64,000 bases of DNA from Sphingobacterium sp. UT-1RO-CII-1 (GTDB lineage Bacteria > Bacteroidota > Bacteroidia > Sphingobacteriales > Sphingobacteriaceae): NCBI RefSeq assembly GCF_026711005.1, contig NZ_JAPPVJ010000001.1, forward strand, positions 806,001 through 870,000, written 5' to 3'. Numbering within the stretch: position 1 is the first letter of the stretch; every line of letters begins with the position of its first letter. The notes beneath the pieces were generated by a model. It did no database searches and was not told where the DNA came from. It saw nothing but the letters and a program-made list of their open reading frames with translations. This document shows, one piece after another, positions 1 to 7,933 of this stretch. The translations under genes and the position numbers were made by a program.

Positions 1-467
1 CTAAGCTACTTGATGGCACTAACGCTAACGCTAACAATCCAGTAAACGCCAATGGCGAATCAGGAGATCCTTGTGCAAAAGTATTCCCATTGGGGGCTTG
101 GAGACTGCCCAAAGATGCAGAATACAGGTCTCTTGTACAATCGAGTAGTTATTTCAATCCTCGAAAAAGGTATATAGGTCCATACGATGGCCCTGGCACA
201 AATACAGGAATGTATATTGACACATATGAACATCCTGGAGTCGCCTATAACTTATACATGTTTTTTTCGTTTGCAGGTTCATATAACGCGCACGCCACAA
301 GTGTTTCACAGCGCGGTACAAACGGTTACTATTTAGCAACCCAGAGTAATTCGCCTAACACTTATAAAATGATGCAATTTGGAAATAATATCAATACCGC
401 CGAAATTGCAGCGTCGATCAACCCTAACTCTGCCATGCAAATCCGCTGTGTACGGAACAAAGCTTAA
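1..467 (+). CDS. FISUMP-domain surface protein, C-terminal part
   Basis: This is the 3' end of a gene that begins before the window. The frame is open from base 3 (about 154 residues) and has no credible internal start, so an internal TTG at 90 is not the real start. The visible part has DPC followed by AWRLPKDAEYRSLV and ends in MQIRCVRNKA. That pattern fits the FISUMP domain (Fibrobacter succinogenes major paralogous domain, TIGR02145), found at the C-terminus of secreted or surface adhesin-like proteins of Bacteroidota. A low-complexity NANAN run precedes the domain. Ligand and full architecture cannot be seen. A strong hairpin follows the stop codon after three bases. Confidence 0.75.
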   Translation, partial: KLLDGTNANANNPVNANGESGDPCAKVFPLGAWRLPKDAEYRSLVQSSSYFNPRKRYIGPYDGPGTNTGMYIDTYEHPGVAYNLYMFFSFAGSYNAHATSVSQRGTNGYYLATQSNSPNTYKMMQFGNNINTAEIAASINPNSAMQIRCVRNKA

Positions 468-470
468 GAA

Positions 471-521
471 GCTTATTGCCAACAAAAAGTTTTTTTAAAG
501 AACCTTTTGTTGGCAATAAGC
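471..521. terminator. Long hairpin between convergent genes
   Basis: Arms of 17 bp match perfectly (471-487 with 505-521), extended by a few more pairs after one mismatch; the loop is T/A-rich. It starts 3 nt after the FISUMP stop and ends 2 nt before the stop of the permease on the other strand, so it probably ends transcription in both directions. There is no clear T tract after the stem on either strand. Confidence 0.7.
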
Positions 522-523
522 AA

Positions 524-2890
524 CTATTCATCTCTTAGCGAATTAACTGGATTAGACAAAGCTGCTTTTATAGCTTGGCTACTCACGGTTACAATTGCTA
601 ATAACAATATGCCTACGCCTGATAGCATGAAAACACCCCACCCTACAGATATACGATAGACGTACATTTGTAAGAAGAAACGATCAGATAGCCAATAAGA
701 GATAGGGAAAGCTAAAATACATGCGACAAGCACTAGCACAACAAATTCACGAGAAAATAACTTAACAACTGAAAAAGCCGACGCACCCAATACTTTGCGC
801 ACACCGATTTCTTTTTTACGATTTTCCGCCATATACGCAGATAAAGCAAAAAGTCCCAAGCAAGACACAATAATAGAAACTCCTGTAAATAAACCAGCCA
901 ATACACCATGTCGCTGCGTATCTTTAAATTTTTGTGCGTAAGCTTCATCTACAAAAGTATATTCAAAAGGATACTGCGGATTGTATCGTTTGAAGATAGC
1001 TTCTGTTTCTTTTAATCCCTCTTTCGTATTCACAGAAGGGTTAAACTTAATGTGCATAATATTAAACCAACCCTTTGCGCCCAAAACTACCATGGGAGGA
1101 ATTTTCTCGAAAGGAGAATTCAATATAAAATCTTCAAATACCCCTATCACATGCCAATCCTGTCCATGTTGCTGGATACGTTTCCCTATCGGATCTGTAA
1201 AACCCATCGCTTTAACCGCAGATTCGTTAAGAAGTATACCCAACGAATCGGTAGGATATTTACCCAAATCAAAATCTCGCCCATCTACCAGCTTCAATCC
1301 CGCAGTGTGCACAAATTGGTCATCTGCCGAAATCATATCAAATATAGTCTTGTCATCTACAGATTTTCCTTCCCAACCAAAGCCCCAGCTACTACTCCAA
1401 CTCTCTGTCAAGGGGGAACTCGTCCGGGTAATTGACTCGACAGCCCCACTACTTAGCAGCTCATTTTTAATCAATGTTTTATTTTTAACAATAGTCCCCT
1501 CTTCAAATACGTAAATCAGATTATTCTGGTTATAACCATTCTCACGCTCCCTGCCATACTCCAACTGTTTTTGAACAATAAGTGTACATATGATCAAAAT
1601 AATAGCTACTGTAAATTGAATCATAACCAATACTCTCCTTGAACCATACAGAGAGTTCACTTTTCTAAACGTTCCTTTTAACACTTTCGCCGGTTGAAAC
1701 GATGACAAGAAAAACGCTGGATAACTTCCAGCCAACACGCCTATTATCAATACAAAAACAATAAACGAAAACCAAAAAACAGGTGAGGCAAAATCAATCA
1801 CTATATTACGATCCAACAGCTCACCAAATAGTGGCAGACAAAACCAAACAATAATAAGCGCTAACACCGCGCTCAGAAAAGCTATCAGAATTGCCTCATA
1901 TAAAAACTGCCCTATAAGAGAGCTACGAGCTGCGCCTGCCACTTTTCGCACCCCAACTTCCTTAGCTCTTTTTTCACTACGTGCAGTACTTAGATTAATG
2001 AAATTAATACAAGAAATAATCAGAATGAAACAAGCTATAAAAGTAAATGCCTGTACTATTTCAACTCGTCCGCCAACAGCTACCCCATTTTCAAATTTTG
2101 AATAAAGCCACCAGTCTGGCAATGCATGCAAAAACACTTCGGTGTCTCCATCACCATTTTTCCGCTTTGTAACAAAGTCTTTTATCTTGGCATTTACAGC
2201 ATCAGCAGAAGCTCCTTCCGCCAACTCTATATAAGTCGTTATTGTATTGTTTCCCCAGTGTTCATCCGACTGCCCAAGTTTCTCCATATAAGTCCAGGGC
2301 ATAAAAAAGTCCATCTCCTTGAATCTAGAGTTATTTGGAATATCTTCCATTACCCCGGTTATATTAGCCAATTGGCTTGTGTCGAGTCGAATAGTTTTAC
2401 CCAGTACTTCATCCGTATCGAACAACCTTTTGGCAAACGATCTCGTCACAACAATATCTAATGGCTTATGTAGCGCTTGATTTTTGTCGCCATATTTAAG
2501 TGAAAGATCAAACATCTGTAAAAAAGCAGAGTCAACAAATGCACCTTGCCCCTTCATCGACTTATCTCCCACCTCCATCAATACATCCCCCATATCAGAG
2601 TATCGACTCGAATTAGCAATTTCAGGAAACTCTGCTTCCAATGCGGCTGCCATGGGTTTTGGTGTTATTAACATGGTGTTAATTTCTCCATTCGAATTCA
2701 GATTAAGCCCCGCCATATATAATCGATCACGTTTAACGTGAAACATATCGTAACTTCTCTCATTTTGTACCCACAAAAAAATAAGCATCGCCGCTGCCAT
2801 ACCAATTGCCAACCCTCCGATGTTCAAAATGATATATTGTTTATTTTTAAGAAGGTTGCGTTTAGCAATTTTAAAATACTGCTTTACCAT
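524..2890 (-). CDS. FtsX/MacB-type ABC transporter permease
   Basis: At 788 residues this has the duplicated layout of the FtsX-like permeases that are abundant in Cytophagia/Sphingobacteriia. There is an N-terminal membrane segment (about 20-41), a MacB-like periplasmic core (about 45-280), three membrane segments, a second periplasmic domain (about 450-670) and three final membrane segments. The family signature appears twice, as KEVGVRKVAGA and KEIGVRKVLGAS, after each repeat's first transmembrane helix. The family exports peptides, lipoproteins or drugs, or drives periplasmic mechanotransmission, with a separate LolD/MacB-type ATPase. No ATPase gene is adjacent, so the partner and substrate are unknown. 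The ATG start is preceded by a long leader carrying repeated TGTTC-type sites. Confidence 0.85.
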   Translation of the reverse strand: MVKQYFKIAKRNLLKNKQYIILNIGGLAIGMAAAMLIFLWVQNERSYDMFHVKRDRLYMAGLNLNSNGEINTMLITPKPMAAALEAEFPEIANSSRYSDMGDVLMEVGDKSMKGQGAFVDSAFLQMFDLSLKYGDKNQALHKPLDIVVTRSFAKRLFDTDEVLGKTIRLDTSQLANITGVMEDIPNNSRFKEMDFFMPWTYMEKLGQSDEHWGNNTITTYIELAEGASADAVNAKIKDFVTKRKNGDGDTEVFLHALPDWWLYSKFENGVAVGGRVEIVQAFTFIACFILIISCINFINLSTARSEKRAKEVGVRKVAGAARSSLIGQFLYEAILIAFLSAVLALIIVWFCLPLFGELLDRNIVIDFASPVFWFSFIVFVLIIGVLAGSYPAFFLSSFQPAKVLKGTFRKVNSLYGSRRVLVMIQFTVAIILIICTLIVQKQLEYGRERENGYNQNNLIYVFEEGTIVKNKTLIKNELLSSGAVESITRTSSPLTESWSSSWGFGWEGKSVDDKTIFDMISADDQFVHTAGLKLVDGRDFDLGKYPTDSLGILLNESAVKAMGFTDPIGKRIQQHGQDWHVIGVFEDFILNSPFEKIPPMVVLGAKGWFNIMHIKFNPSVNTKEGLKETEAIFKRYNPQYPFEYTFVDEAYAQKFKDTQRHGVLAGLFTGVSIIVSCLGLFALSAYMAENRKKEIGVRKVLGASAFSVVKLFSREFVVLVLVACILAFPISYWLSDRFFLQMYVYRISVGWGVFMLSGVGILLLAIVTVSSQAIKAALSNPVNSLRDE

Positions 2891-3051
2891 GATAATTTCA
2901 TTAATCTTGTTAATAACACCTCACTCCACTGATTCTTTTCCCGTTTTCTAACATTTATCCAAAAACAGATTAAATAACTTTTTTCAAAAAACCTACCAAA
3001 ACCACAAGAACCTAAAAAAGAGATTATTACACAAAACAACAATGCATAAAG

Positions 3052-3088
3052 TGTTCATATACGGACAGTTCCCGTTCATAAGCGTACA
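3052..3088. promoter_or_regulatory. Paired regulator-binding-site-like repeat
   Basis: TGTTCATATACGGACA (3052-3067) and CGTTCATAAGCGTACA (3073-3088) share 12 of 16 bases and are spaced 21 bp apart, two helical turns. Each is roughly dyad-symmetric, with TGTTC facing GGACA. Two in-phase dyads about 160 bp upstream of the permease start look like sites for a dimeric activator of the response-regulator or enhancer-binding type. I did not find a sigma-54 -24/-12 element between them and the gene. Confidence 0.45.
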
Positions 3089-3217
3089 TGAAACTAGCTT
3101 TTCTTTCGTTATTTAAATATTAAAGAAAAAACCTTATCTTTAGTCTGAGAGTTCTAACCTATAGCACTAGGGATAATACAGAGTCCTTATCCGGTCAAAG
3201 TGCGCCTGAAAGCTAGT

Positions 3218-3239
3218 GAGTCCGTGTTGAGTCCGTGTT
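3218..3239. repeat. 11-bp tandem duplication, GAGTCCGTGTT x2
   Basis: GAGTCCGTGTT occurs twice in direct succession (3218-3228, 3229-3239). GTGAG at 3216-3220 and CTCAC at 3240-3244 flank it as an inverted pair. The unit is not a multiple of three, which argues against coding here. Confidence 0.9.
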
Positions 3240-3320
3240 CTCACCGAGTTGACTTCGTCCCTTTCTTAGATTCAAATCACGGGAACCTCCAAGACACTAC
3301 CCACACAGTTACTTCCATCA

Positions 3321-3342
3321 CCCTATCTATACCCTATCTATA
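3321..3342. repeat. 11-bp tandem duplication, CCCTATCTATA x2
   Basis: CCCTATCTATA is repeated exactly (3321-3331, 3332-3342), about 80 bp after another 11-bp duplication of unrelated sequence in the same non-coding segment. Confidence 0.9.
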
Positions 3343-3421
3343 CTATAGCGCTGGTACTACCGAAGACTTCCTTGCCCCGTTATATATACAAGAAAACCAA
3401 ATGAATATGCTGCTAAACAAT

Positions 3422-3451
3422 TAGCTTATAGATTTTAAAATCTATAAGCTA
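3422..3451. terminator. 30-bp perfect palindrome over the end of the outer-membrane protein gene
   Basis: Bases 3422-3451 equal their own reverse complement, with centre GATTTTAAAATC. The last codons and the TAA stop (3435-3437) of the - strand gene lie inside it. As RNA it can form a stem but has no separate loop and no following T tract, so terminator function is inferred from its position. Confidence 0.6.
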
Positions 3452-4235
3452 TGGATAAGCCTGTGCGAATTGATGCCCAAGGACTGCGGTTTATTTTCAC
3501 CTCCGCTCCTTCAGAAGACACTTTATAATCAATTTTTATACCCAAGGGCAAATCTCCCAAATCTTCTTTTAAACTATCTAGCTCTTCGTTCAGAGCCAAC
3601 ACCTCGTCATTATCCAAAGCCATTTCACCTGTTATATCACCTTTTGCAAAACCATAGCCCGGACCAATAATTCGCCAGTCTAAATGCACTTTTTTAGACA
3701 GTTTATAATTAACACCAAAAGAAACTCCTGCCGTAAAAGAAGTTATATTTCCTTCAAGCGGAATAGTCTCTGTCTTATAGTCATATCTCTCTTCGTCATA
3801 TTCAAATTCAACATCAAAATCTAAAGGTAAATTGGCTGTATAGCTGGCATACTTAATATATGGTGCTACATAAAAGCCCCTAAAAAACCCTTTATTCCTC
3901 GTATAAAAACGAACCTCCGGAGTGATCGAAAAATTAGACGATTTAAATCCGTCTATTAGACTTTCAAGCTCTTCATCATTAACCAAACTTTTAACAGTAG
4001 ATCTAAAAGGCAAACCTTTCTTTGGCCGTATACTTATTGCTGTTCCCACGCTAATACGATCTGTAAGCATACGTTCGTATTCAAAAGAAAATTTCCCCCC
4101 TAGCAAAGTAAGCGCATTAAACTTCACCATATTACGCTCGTTGTCCTGTAAAGAACTAATACTTTGTGCTGCACTGTTTAGTGCAAAAAACAATAAGCAC
4201 GTCAACGGAAAGAGGATTATTAATTGTTTGTTCAT
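3435..4235 (-). CDS. Outer-membrane beta-barrel protein, function unknown
   Basis: The 266-residue protein begins with a signal peptide (LIILFPLTCLLFFALNSAAQ, cleavage after about residue 24). It ends in IAYRF, and a C-terminal aromatic residue is typical of outer-membrane barrels. Alternating strand patterns run through the protein, including FSFEYERMLTDRISVGTAI and GVSFGVNYKLSKKVHLDWRI. An acidic insert at about 180-220 is rich in E, D and L and may be a long loop. The size fits the DUF3575 or porin-like families, but I cannot assign one. It is probably a single-gene unit, and palindromic sites lie in its leader. Confidence 0.65.
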   Translation of the reverse strand: MNKQLIILFPLTCLLFFALNSAAQSISSLQDNERNMVKFNALTLLGGKFSFEYERMLTDRISVGTAISIRPKKGLPFRSTVKSLVNDEELESLIDGFKSSNFSITPEVRFYTRNKGFFRGFYVAPYIKYASYTANLPLDFDVEFEYDEERYDYKTETIPLEGNITSFTAGVSFGVNYKLSKKVHLDWRIIGPGYGFAKGDITGEMALDNDEVLALNEELDSLKEDLGDLPLGIKIDYKVSSEGAEVKINRSPWASIRTGLSIAYRF

Positions 4236-4536
4236 ATTTAGGTGTTTTTAATATTAGGTATTTTTTTTAATGTTACATCCAATACAAAAATAATTTCGTA
4301 AAGCGATGTTAACAATACCTAATACTAGGTATTCTTATCTCCCACTCAATTCAAATTTATAAGAAAATAGAACTAATATTTTACACGAAAAATGCATTTA
4401 TAAAATAGCTATAGGATATAATTATTGTACATATAGCTTCGTTACTGTATATTTGAGCACCGTAATTATAACTGACTTAAAAAAACCTTCAATAACATTG
4501 ATAAAATTATGTTATTGTTTTACAGACAAAGTTTAT
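4236..4536. other. Divergent promoter region, 301 bp
   Basis: This region lies between the outer-membrane protein gene (-) and the sigma-factor gene (+). It carries the TAGGTATT repeats described separately and is otherwise very AT-rich. I see no gene and no convincing TTG/TAnnTTTG promoter pair. Confidence 0.6.
4255..4333. promoter_or_regulatory. TAGGTATT / AATACCTA operator-like repeats
   Basis: TAGGTATT occurs at 4255-4262 and 4326-4333, and its reverse complement AATACCTA at 4314-4321. The last two form a 20-bp dyad (8-bp arms, 4-bp centre). They sit 20-100 bp upstream of the outer-membrane protein start, where a dimeric repressor or activator would bind. No candidate regulator can be linked to them from sequence alone. 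Confidence 0.5.
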
Positions 4537-5100
4537 ATGAACACTCAATATGACAAATCAAAAGAAGAAAGATTACTGAATAAACTAAAGTCAGGAAACA
4601 AGGAAGCATTATCTGAGATTTACTTTTTATATTGGGAAAGCTTATATGATACTGCTTTATTTATATTAAAAGACAACTATCAAGCAGAAGATACTGTACA
4701 TGACGTTTTTCTTACTTTTTGGAACTCAAGAAATAAAATTGAAGTCCACACATCATTAAAAGCTTACTTAACACAAAGTATACGTTATGAATGTTATAAG
4801 ATTATAAAAAACAAAAAAAAATATACATACATAGACGAAGAGCCAAAAGAAATAGGCGCAAATTTCATTACCGACCATTTAGACTCAGTAGAGTTGTCAG
4901 CGAAAATAGATCATGTACTTAACCGGATGCCTTCAAAATCTCAAAAAATATTTTTTTTAAGTCGAGAAAAAGATCTGACCTATAGCGAAATAGCCCAAAA
5001 GCTAGGACTAACAGTAAAAGCTGTGGAATATCACATTTCTAAAGTATTAAAAGCATTAAAAAGTGCTATATATATATTATTAACATTTTTTTTAGGGTAA
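4537..5100 (+). CDS. ECF sigma factor, FecI-like
   Basis: This 187-residue protein has the two domains of an extracytoplasmic-function sigma-70 factor. Region 2 (about 25-90) includes LKDNYQAEDTVHDVFLTFW; region 4 (about 125-180) includes MPSKSQKIFFLSREKDLTYSEIAQ split by a helix-turn-helix with GLTVKAVEYHISKVLK. I chose the ATG at 4537. A TTG at 4453 in frame would add 28 hydrophobic residues not seen in the family. The downstream FecR gene and STN-type SusC make this a cell-surface signalling set. The sigma factor would be released from FecR when substrate binds SusC and would then transcribe the uptake genes. The last codons read TTA GGG TAA, the same sequence found upstream of both susC genes. 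Confidence 0.9.
   Translation: MNTQYDKSKEERLLNKLKSGNKEALSEIYFLYWESLYDTALFILKDNYQAEDTVHDVFLTFWNSRNKIEVHTSLKAYLTQSIRYECYKIIKNKKKYTYIDEEPKEIGANFITDHLDSVELSAKIDHVLNRMPSKSQKIFFLSREKDLTYSEIAQKLGLTVKAVEYHISKVLKALKSAIYILLTFFLG
5092..5100 (+). promoter_or_regulatory. TTAGGGTAA element at end of the sigma gene (possible)
   Basis: TTAGGGTAA overlaps the final codons of the sigma-factor gene, 66 nt before the FecR start. It matches the core of the element upstream of both susC genes. Overlap with coding sequence means chance is a real possibility. Confidence 0.25.
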
Positions 5101-5165
5101 TAGACACTTTTTATCTCTTTAATTGTAAAGAAAAGGATAGTAGTGCACAAAGTACACTATAATAT

Positions 5166-6173
5166 ATGAATGAACTTCAAAAAGAAAAAATAGGCTTACG
5201 GATTCATACAAGACTGAGAAAAAGTATACAACGTCAACAAAAAACTAAACTTTTTCACAGGATTATTAAAGCTGCTATCTTACTATGTGTTTTTTCAGCA
5301 GTGCCATACTACCTTTATTTCAAAAGTGCAAATAATAACTCAGAAATTGACAAAGGCAAGCACCTTACGGCAGACTTTAGAGCAGGTCACCTCCATTTAG
5401 ATGGAGGAAAATCAATAAAAATATCAGAAATTAGCAACAACTCGTCCGCTTACCCTATACAGGTTACAGAGTCAGATGGGATGATGATCATCCGAGCAAT
5501 AGATAACCAATTTACAATAACAGATAGCATACGCATAAACGTTCATAAAGGTGGTTTTTACAAAATAATATTAGAAGACAGCTCATCTGTCTATTTAAAT
5601 TCTAATACAAAAATAGCGTATACTGGTGATTTTTTGAATAACAGAACCGTACATATTGAAGGAGAAGCGTATTTTGAAATCGCTAAACTTGAAAAGCATG
5701 GGAAACCTCAAGCATTCACAGTCCACACAAAAAGTCAAAAAATAGAAGTACTCGGTACAGCTTTCAATGTCCGTACCTATGACGATTTAAAAGAAGAAAC
5801 CACGCTTATAGAGGGAAAAATAAAACTTCATCCTAAAGGAACGTCAAGAACAATAAACTTAGTTCCTGAAATGAAGGCAACCGTCAGTAAAAACGGTGAT
5901 ACACAATTATCTAAAGTAGACACCGAACTCTACACTGCCTGGAAAGAAGGTTACTTTTATTATGACAGTGCACCATTAAAAGATATATTAGAAGATTTAA
6001 ATCGTTATTACAATATAAACTTTATAAAACATAACGTTCCAGACATACGATATACTCTATATTTACAAAGAAAAGTTCCCTTTTCTGAAATAATAGCTTG
6101 GATTGAAAAATCAAGTAATATCGTAATAAATTTTGAAGACAAATCATTAAAATTCACTACGAGAAACAAATGA
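5166..6173 (+). CDS. FecR-family anti-sigma factor
   Basis: This 335-residue inner-membrane protein is the likely partner of the upstream sigma factor. The N-terminus is cytoplasmic and basic (about 1-28), followed by one membrane helix (IIKAAILLCVFSAVPYYLYF, about 32-51). A periplasmic FecR domain (about 120-225) contains LEDSSSVYLNSNTKIAY and GEAYFEI, and a C-terminal DUF4974/STN-like domain (about 260-330) contains YYDSAPLKDILEDLNRYYNI. Known members hold the sigma factor inactive until contacted by the STN domain of a TonB-dependent transporter. Its stop overlaps the sulfatase start (ATGA), which suggests translational coupling. The usual N-terminal zinc-type anti-sigma motif is absent, as is normal for Bacteroidota FecR. 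Confidence 0.9.
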   Translation: MNELQKEKIGLRIHTRLRKSIQRQQKTKLFHRIIKAAILLCVFSAVPYYLYFKSANNNSEIDKGKHLTADFRAGHLHLDGGKSIKISEISNNSSAYPIQVTESDGMMIIRAIDNQFTITDSIRINVHKGGFYKIILEDSSSVYLNSNTKIAYTGDFLNNRTVHIEGEAYFEIAKLEKHGKPQAFTVHTKSQKIEVLGTAFNVRTYDDLKEETTLIEGKIKLHPKGTSRTINLVPEMKATVSKNGDTQLSKVDTELYTAWKEGYFYYDSAPLKDILEDLNRYYNINFIKHNVPDIRYTLYLQRKVPFSEIIAWIEKSSNIVINFEDKSLKFTTRNK

Positions 6174-7702
6174 ATTATTTAAAAAATCTAACACTTATCT
6201 TATTACTAAGTATCACGCACTCTACGTACGGCCAAACATCAAAAAAAAACATCGTAATCATAATCTCAGATGACCATGCATACCAAACCATAGGAGCTTA
6301 TGGTTCGCATATTGCAAAAACTCCAAATATAGATAGGCTAGCAAAGGAAGGAACGGTTTTTAATAAAGCTTACGTCACAAATTCAATATGCGGGCCGAGT
6401 AGAGCTACTTTATTGACGGGAAAATATAGTCATAAAAATGGTTTTAAAGATAATGAAACTTCTAACTTCGACCACAGTCAAGACCTATTTGTTAAAAGAC
6501 TACGCAATGCAGGCTATAAAACAGCATGGATTGGCAAGCAGCATCTAGGTAACAATCCTCAAGGTTTTGACTATTCTAGTATTTTAATAGGTCAGGGGCA
6601 TTACTTTAATCCAGACTTTATTAACACCGACGGAACAAGGGAACGAGTAGAAGGTTATGTTTCCGACATTGTAACACAGAAAGCAACGAGCTGGCTAGAC
6701 ACATTAGATAAAACTGCTCCTTTCTGTTTAATAATTGGCCATAAAGCTACGCATAGAACCTGGATGCCTGACCCTAAAGATTTTGGCAAGTATGATGATG
6801 CTATTATCAGTTTGCCTGAGACATTCTATGACACCTACGAAGGCCGACAGGCTGCAAAAGAACAAGAAATGAGCATAGCAAAAGATATGCAAATGGGCTA
6901 TGACTTGAAAATGTATAAAAATCCTATCGAACTAAGAAAAGATGGAAATTTCGCACGAATGACGGAACAACAATTTAATAAATACTTAGCTTACTATAAA
7001 CCTATCCATGAAAAGCTCGAAATGGCAAATCTTTCCGACAAAGCTTTAGCTGAATGGAAATATAGAAGATATATGATCGACTATCTAAACACTGCTGAAT
7101 CCATGGATCGAAATATTGGTACTGTGTTGAACTATTTAGACGAAAATGACCTCACAGACAATACTATAGTGATTTATCTATCAGATCAAGGATTTTACAT
7201 GGGCGAACATGGCTGGTTTGATAAACGCTTTATGTATGAAGAATCTTTTAGAACCCCCATGTTAGCTAGGCTTCCTGGAGTTATAAAGCCTAATACAATA
7301 ACAAACGCTATGGTAATGAATGTAGATATAGCACCAACATTACTAGAATTGGCCAACGTGGAAAAGCCAAAAGATATGCAAGGTGTTTCATTCTTACCTA
7401 CATTAAAAAACAATAATAAAAAAACACGTAAGGGCATGTTTTATCACTACTATGAAAATGGTGAACATGCTGTTTCTCCACATTTTGGAGTTAGTGATGG
7501 AAGATATAAACTCATACGTTTTTATAAACGGGTAGAAGGTTGGGAACTTTTCGACTTAGAAGCTGACCCTAACGAATTAAACAACGTATATGGAAAAGCA
7601 AAATACCGCAACATCCAAAATAGAATGGAAAAAATATTGAGAAAGGAAGTTCAAAACTTACAAGATGAAGATGCAGCCAATATACTTCAAAATATAAGAT
7701 AA
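6170..7702 (+). CDS. Secreted sulfatase, type I (formylglycine)
   Basis: The 510-residue enzyme has a signal peptide ending at STYGQ (about residue 21) and would act in the periplasm or outside the cell. Asp34-Asp35 provide metal ligands. Cys74 in SICGPSRATLLTG is the CxPSR site that a sulfatase-maturing enzyme converts to formylglycine. The motif SDQGFYMGEHGWFDKR supplies further metal and catalytic residues. The C-terminal part (KLIRFY, ELFDLEADPNELNN) is the DUF4976-like extension. It resembles the S1 subfamily acting on N-acetylglucosamine-6-sulfate or related mucin and glycosaminoglycan sulfates, but substrate assignment is inference. It overlaps fecR by 4 bp and precedes an STN-type SusC, so it belongs to a sulfated-glycan locus. 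No maturing enzyme is encoded in the window. Confidence 0.9.
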   Translation: MNYLKNLTLILLLSITHSTYGQTSKKNIVIIISDDHAYQTIGAYGSHIAKTPNIDRLAKEGTVFNKAYVTNSICGPSRATLLTGKYSHKNGFKDNETSNFDHSQDLFVKRLRNAGYKTAWIGKQHLGNNPQGFDYSSILIGQGHYFNPDFINTDGTRERVEGYVSDIVTQKATSWLDTLDKTAPFCLIIGHKATHRTWMPDPKDFGKYDDAIISLPETFYDTYEGRQAAKEQEMSIAKDMQMGYDLKMYKNPIELRKDGNFARMTEQQFNKYLAYYKPIHEKLEMANLSDKALAEWKYRRYMIDYLNTAESMDRNIGTVLNYLDENDLTDNTIVIYLSDQGFYMGEHGWFDKRFMYEESFRTPMLARLPGVIKPNTITNAMVMNVDIAPTLLELANVEKPKDMQGVSFLPTLKNNNKKTRKGMFYHYYENGEHAVSPHFGVSDGRYKLIRFYKRVEGWELFDLEADPNELNNVYGKAKYRNIQNRMEKILRKEVQNLQDEDAANILQNIR

Positions 7703-7723
7703 ACACAAAATACATTATCAAGA

Positions 7724-7760
7724 AAAGGGCCTTTCACATACTAGAAAGGTCCTTTTTTTT
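7724..7760 (+). terminator. Rho-independent terminator after the sulfatase
   Basis: AAAGGGCCTTTC (7724-7735) pairs with GAAAGGTCCTTT (7744-7755) with one G-U pair, followed by a run of T. It separates the fecI-fecR-sulfatase unit from susC, so susC needs its own promoter or readthrough. Confidence 0.85.
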
Positions 7761-7831
7761 GATATTCTTATAACTATACATCATAAATAAAAAATAACCA
7801 AACACATATTTATAAAAAATTAAAATATTAT

Positions 7832-7841
7832 TTAGGGTAAG
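7832..7841 (+). promoter_or_regulatory. TTAGGGTAAG element upstream of susC
   Basis: TTAGGGTAAG lies 92 nt before the STN-type susC start. The other susC in the window has TTAGGGGTAAG 106 nt before its start, in the same orientation. TATAAT (7860-7865), about 20 nt downstream, could be the matching -10 element. It may be an ECF-sigma promoter element; this is inferred from position only. Confidence 0.45.
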
Positions 7842-7933
7842 CCTGCTTTTTTAACTCATGTATAATGAAATTGAATTACTAACATCTATTTCAAAAATTA
7901 TGCACACATTTTACAACAACCTAAATTTTCAAC

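Larger units (their letters stand above)
2891..3434. other. 544-bp intergenic region with repeats, no clear gene
   Basis: Both flanking genes are on the - strand, so this holds the permease promoter and leader and the 3' end of the outer-membrane protein gene. It contains a pair of TGTTC-type sites (3052-3088) and two separate 11-bp tandem duplications (3218-3239 and 3321-3342). A GTGAG/CTCAC inverted pair brackets the first duplication. The part from about 3150 to 3400 is less AT-rich than its surroundings. A 74-codon frame on the + strand (3200-3424, GTG start) has no recognisable protein character except perhaps in its last 20 codons. Confidence 0.6.

Noticed and set aside
981..1514. 177-codon + strand frame within the permease gene
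   Set aside because: It is antisense to a well-supported FtsX permease gene and shows no protein family features.
2891..3051. Sigma-54 promoter for the permease
   Set aside because: No GG-N10-GC (-24/-12) element is present on the - strand between the paired sites and the start codon.
3200..3424. 74-codon + strand frame with GTG start in the odd intergenic segment
   Set aside because: It spans both 11-bp duplications, whose length would shift the frame in relatives. It has no recognisable domain, and most of it is unlike the codon use of neighbouring genes.
4453..4536. 28-codon extension of the sigma-factor gene from a TTG
   Set aside because: The ATG at 4537 gives the normal ECF sigma length; the extension is hydrophobic and unlike the family.
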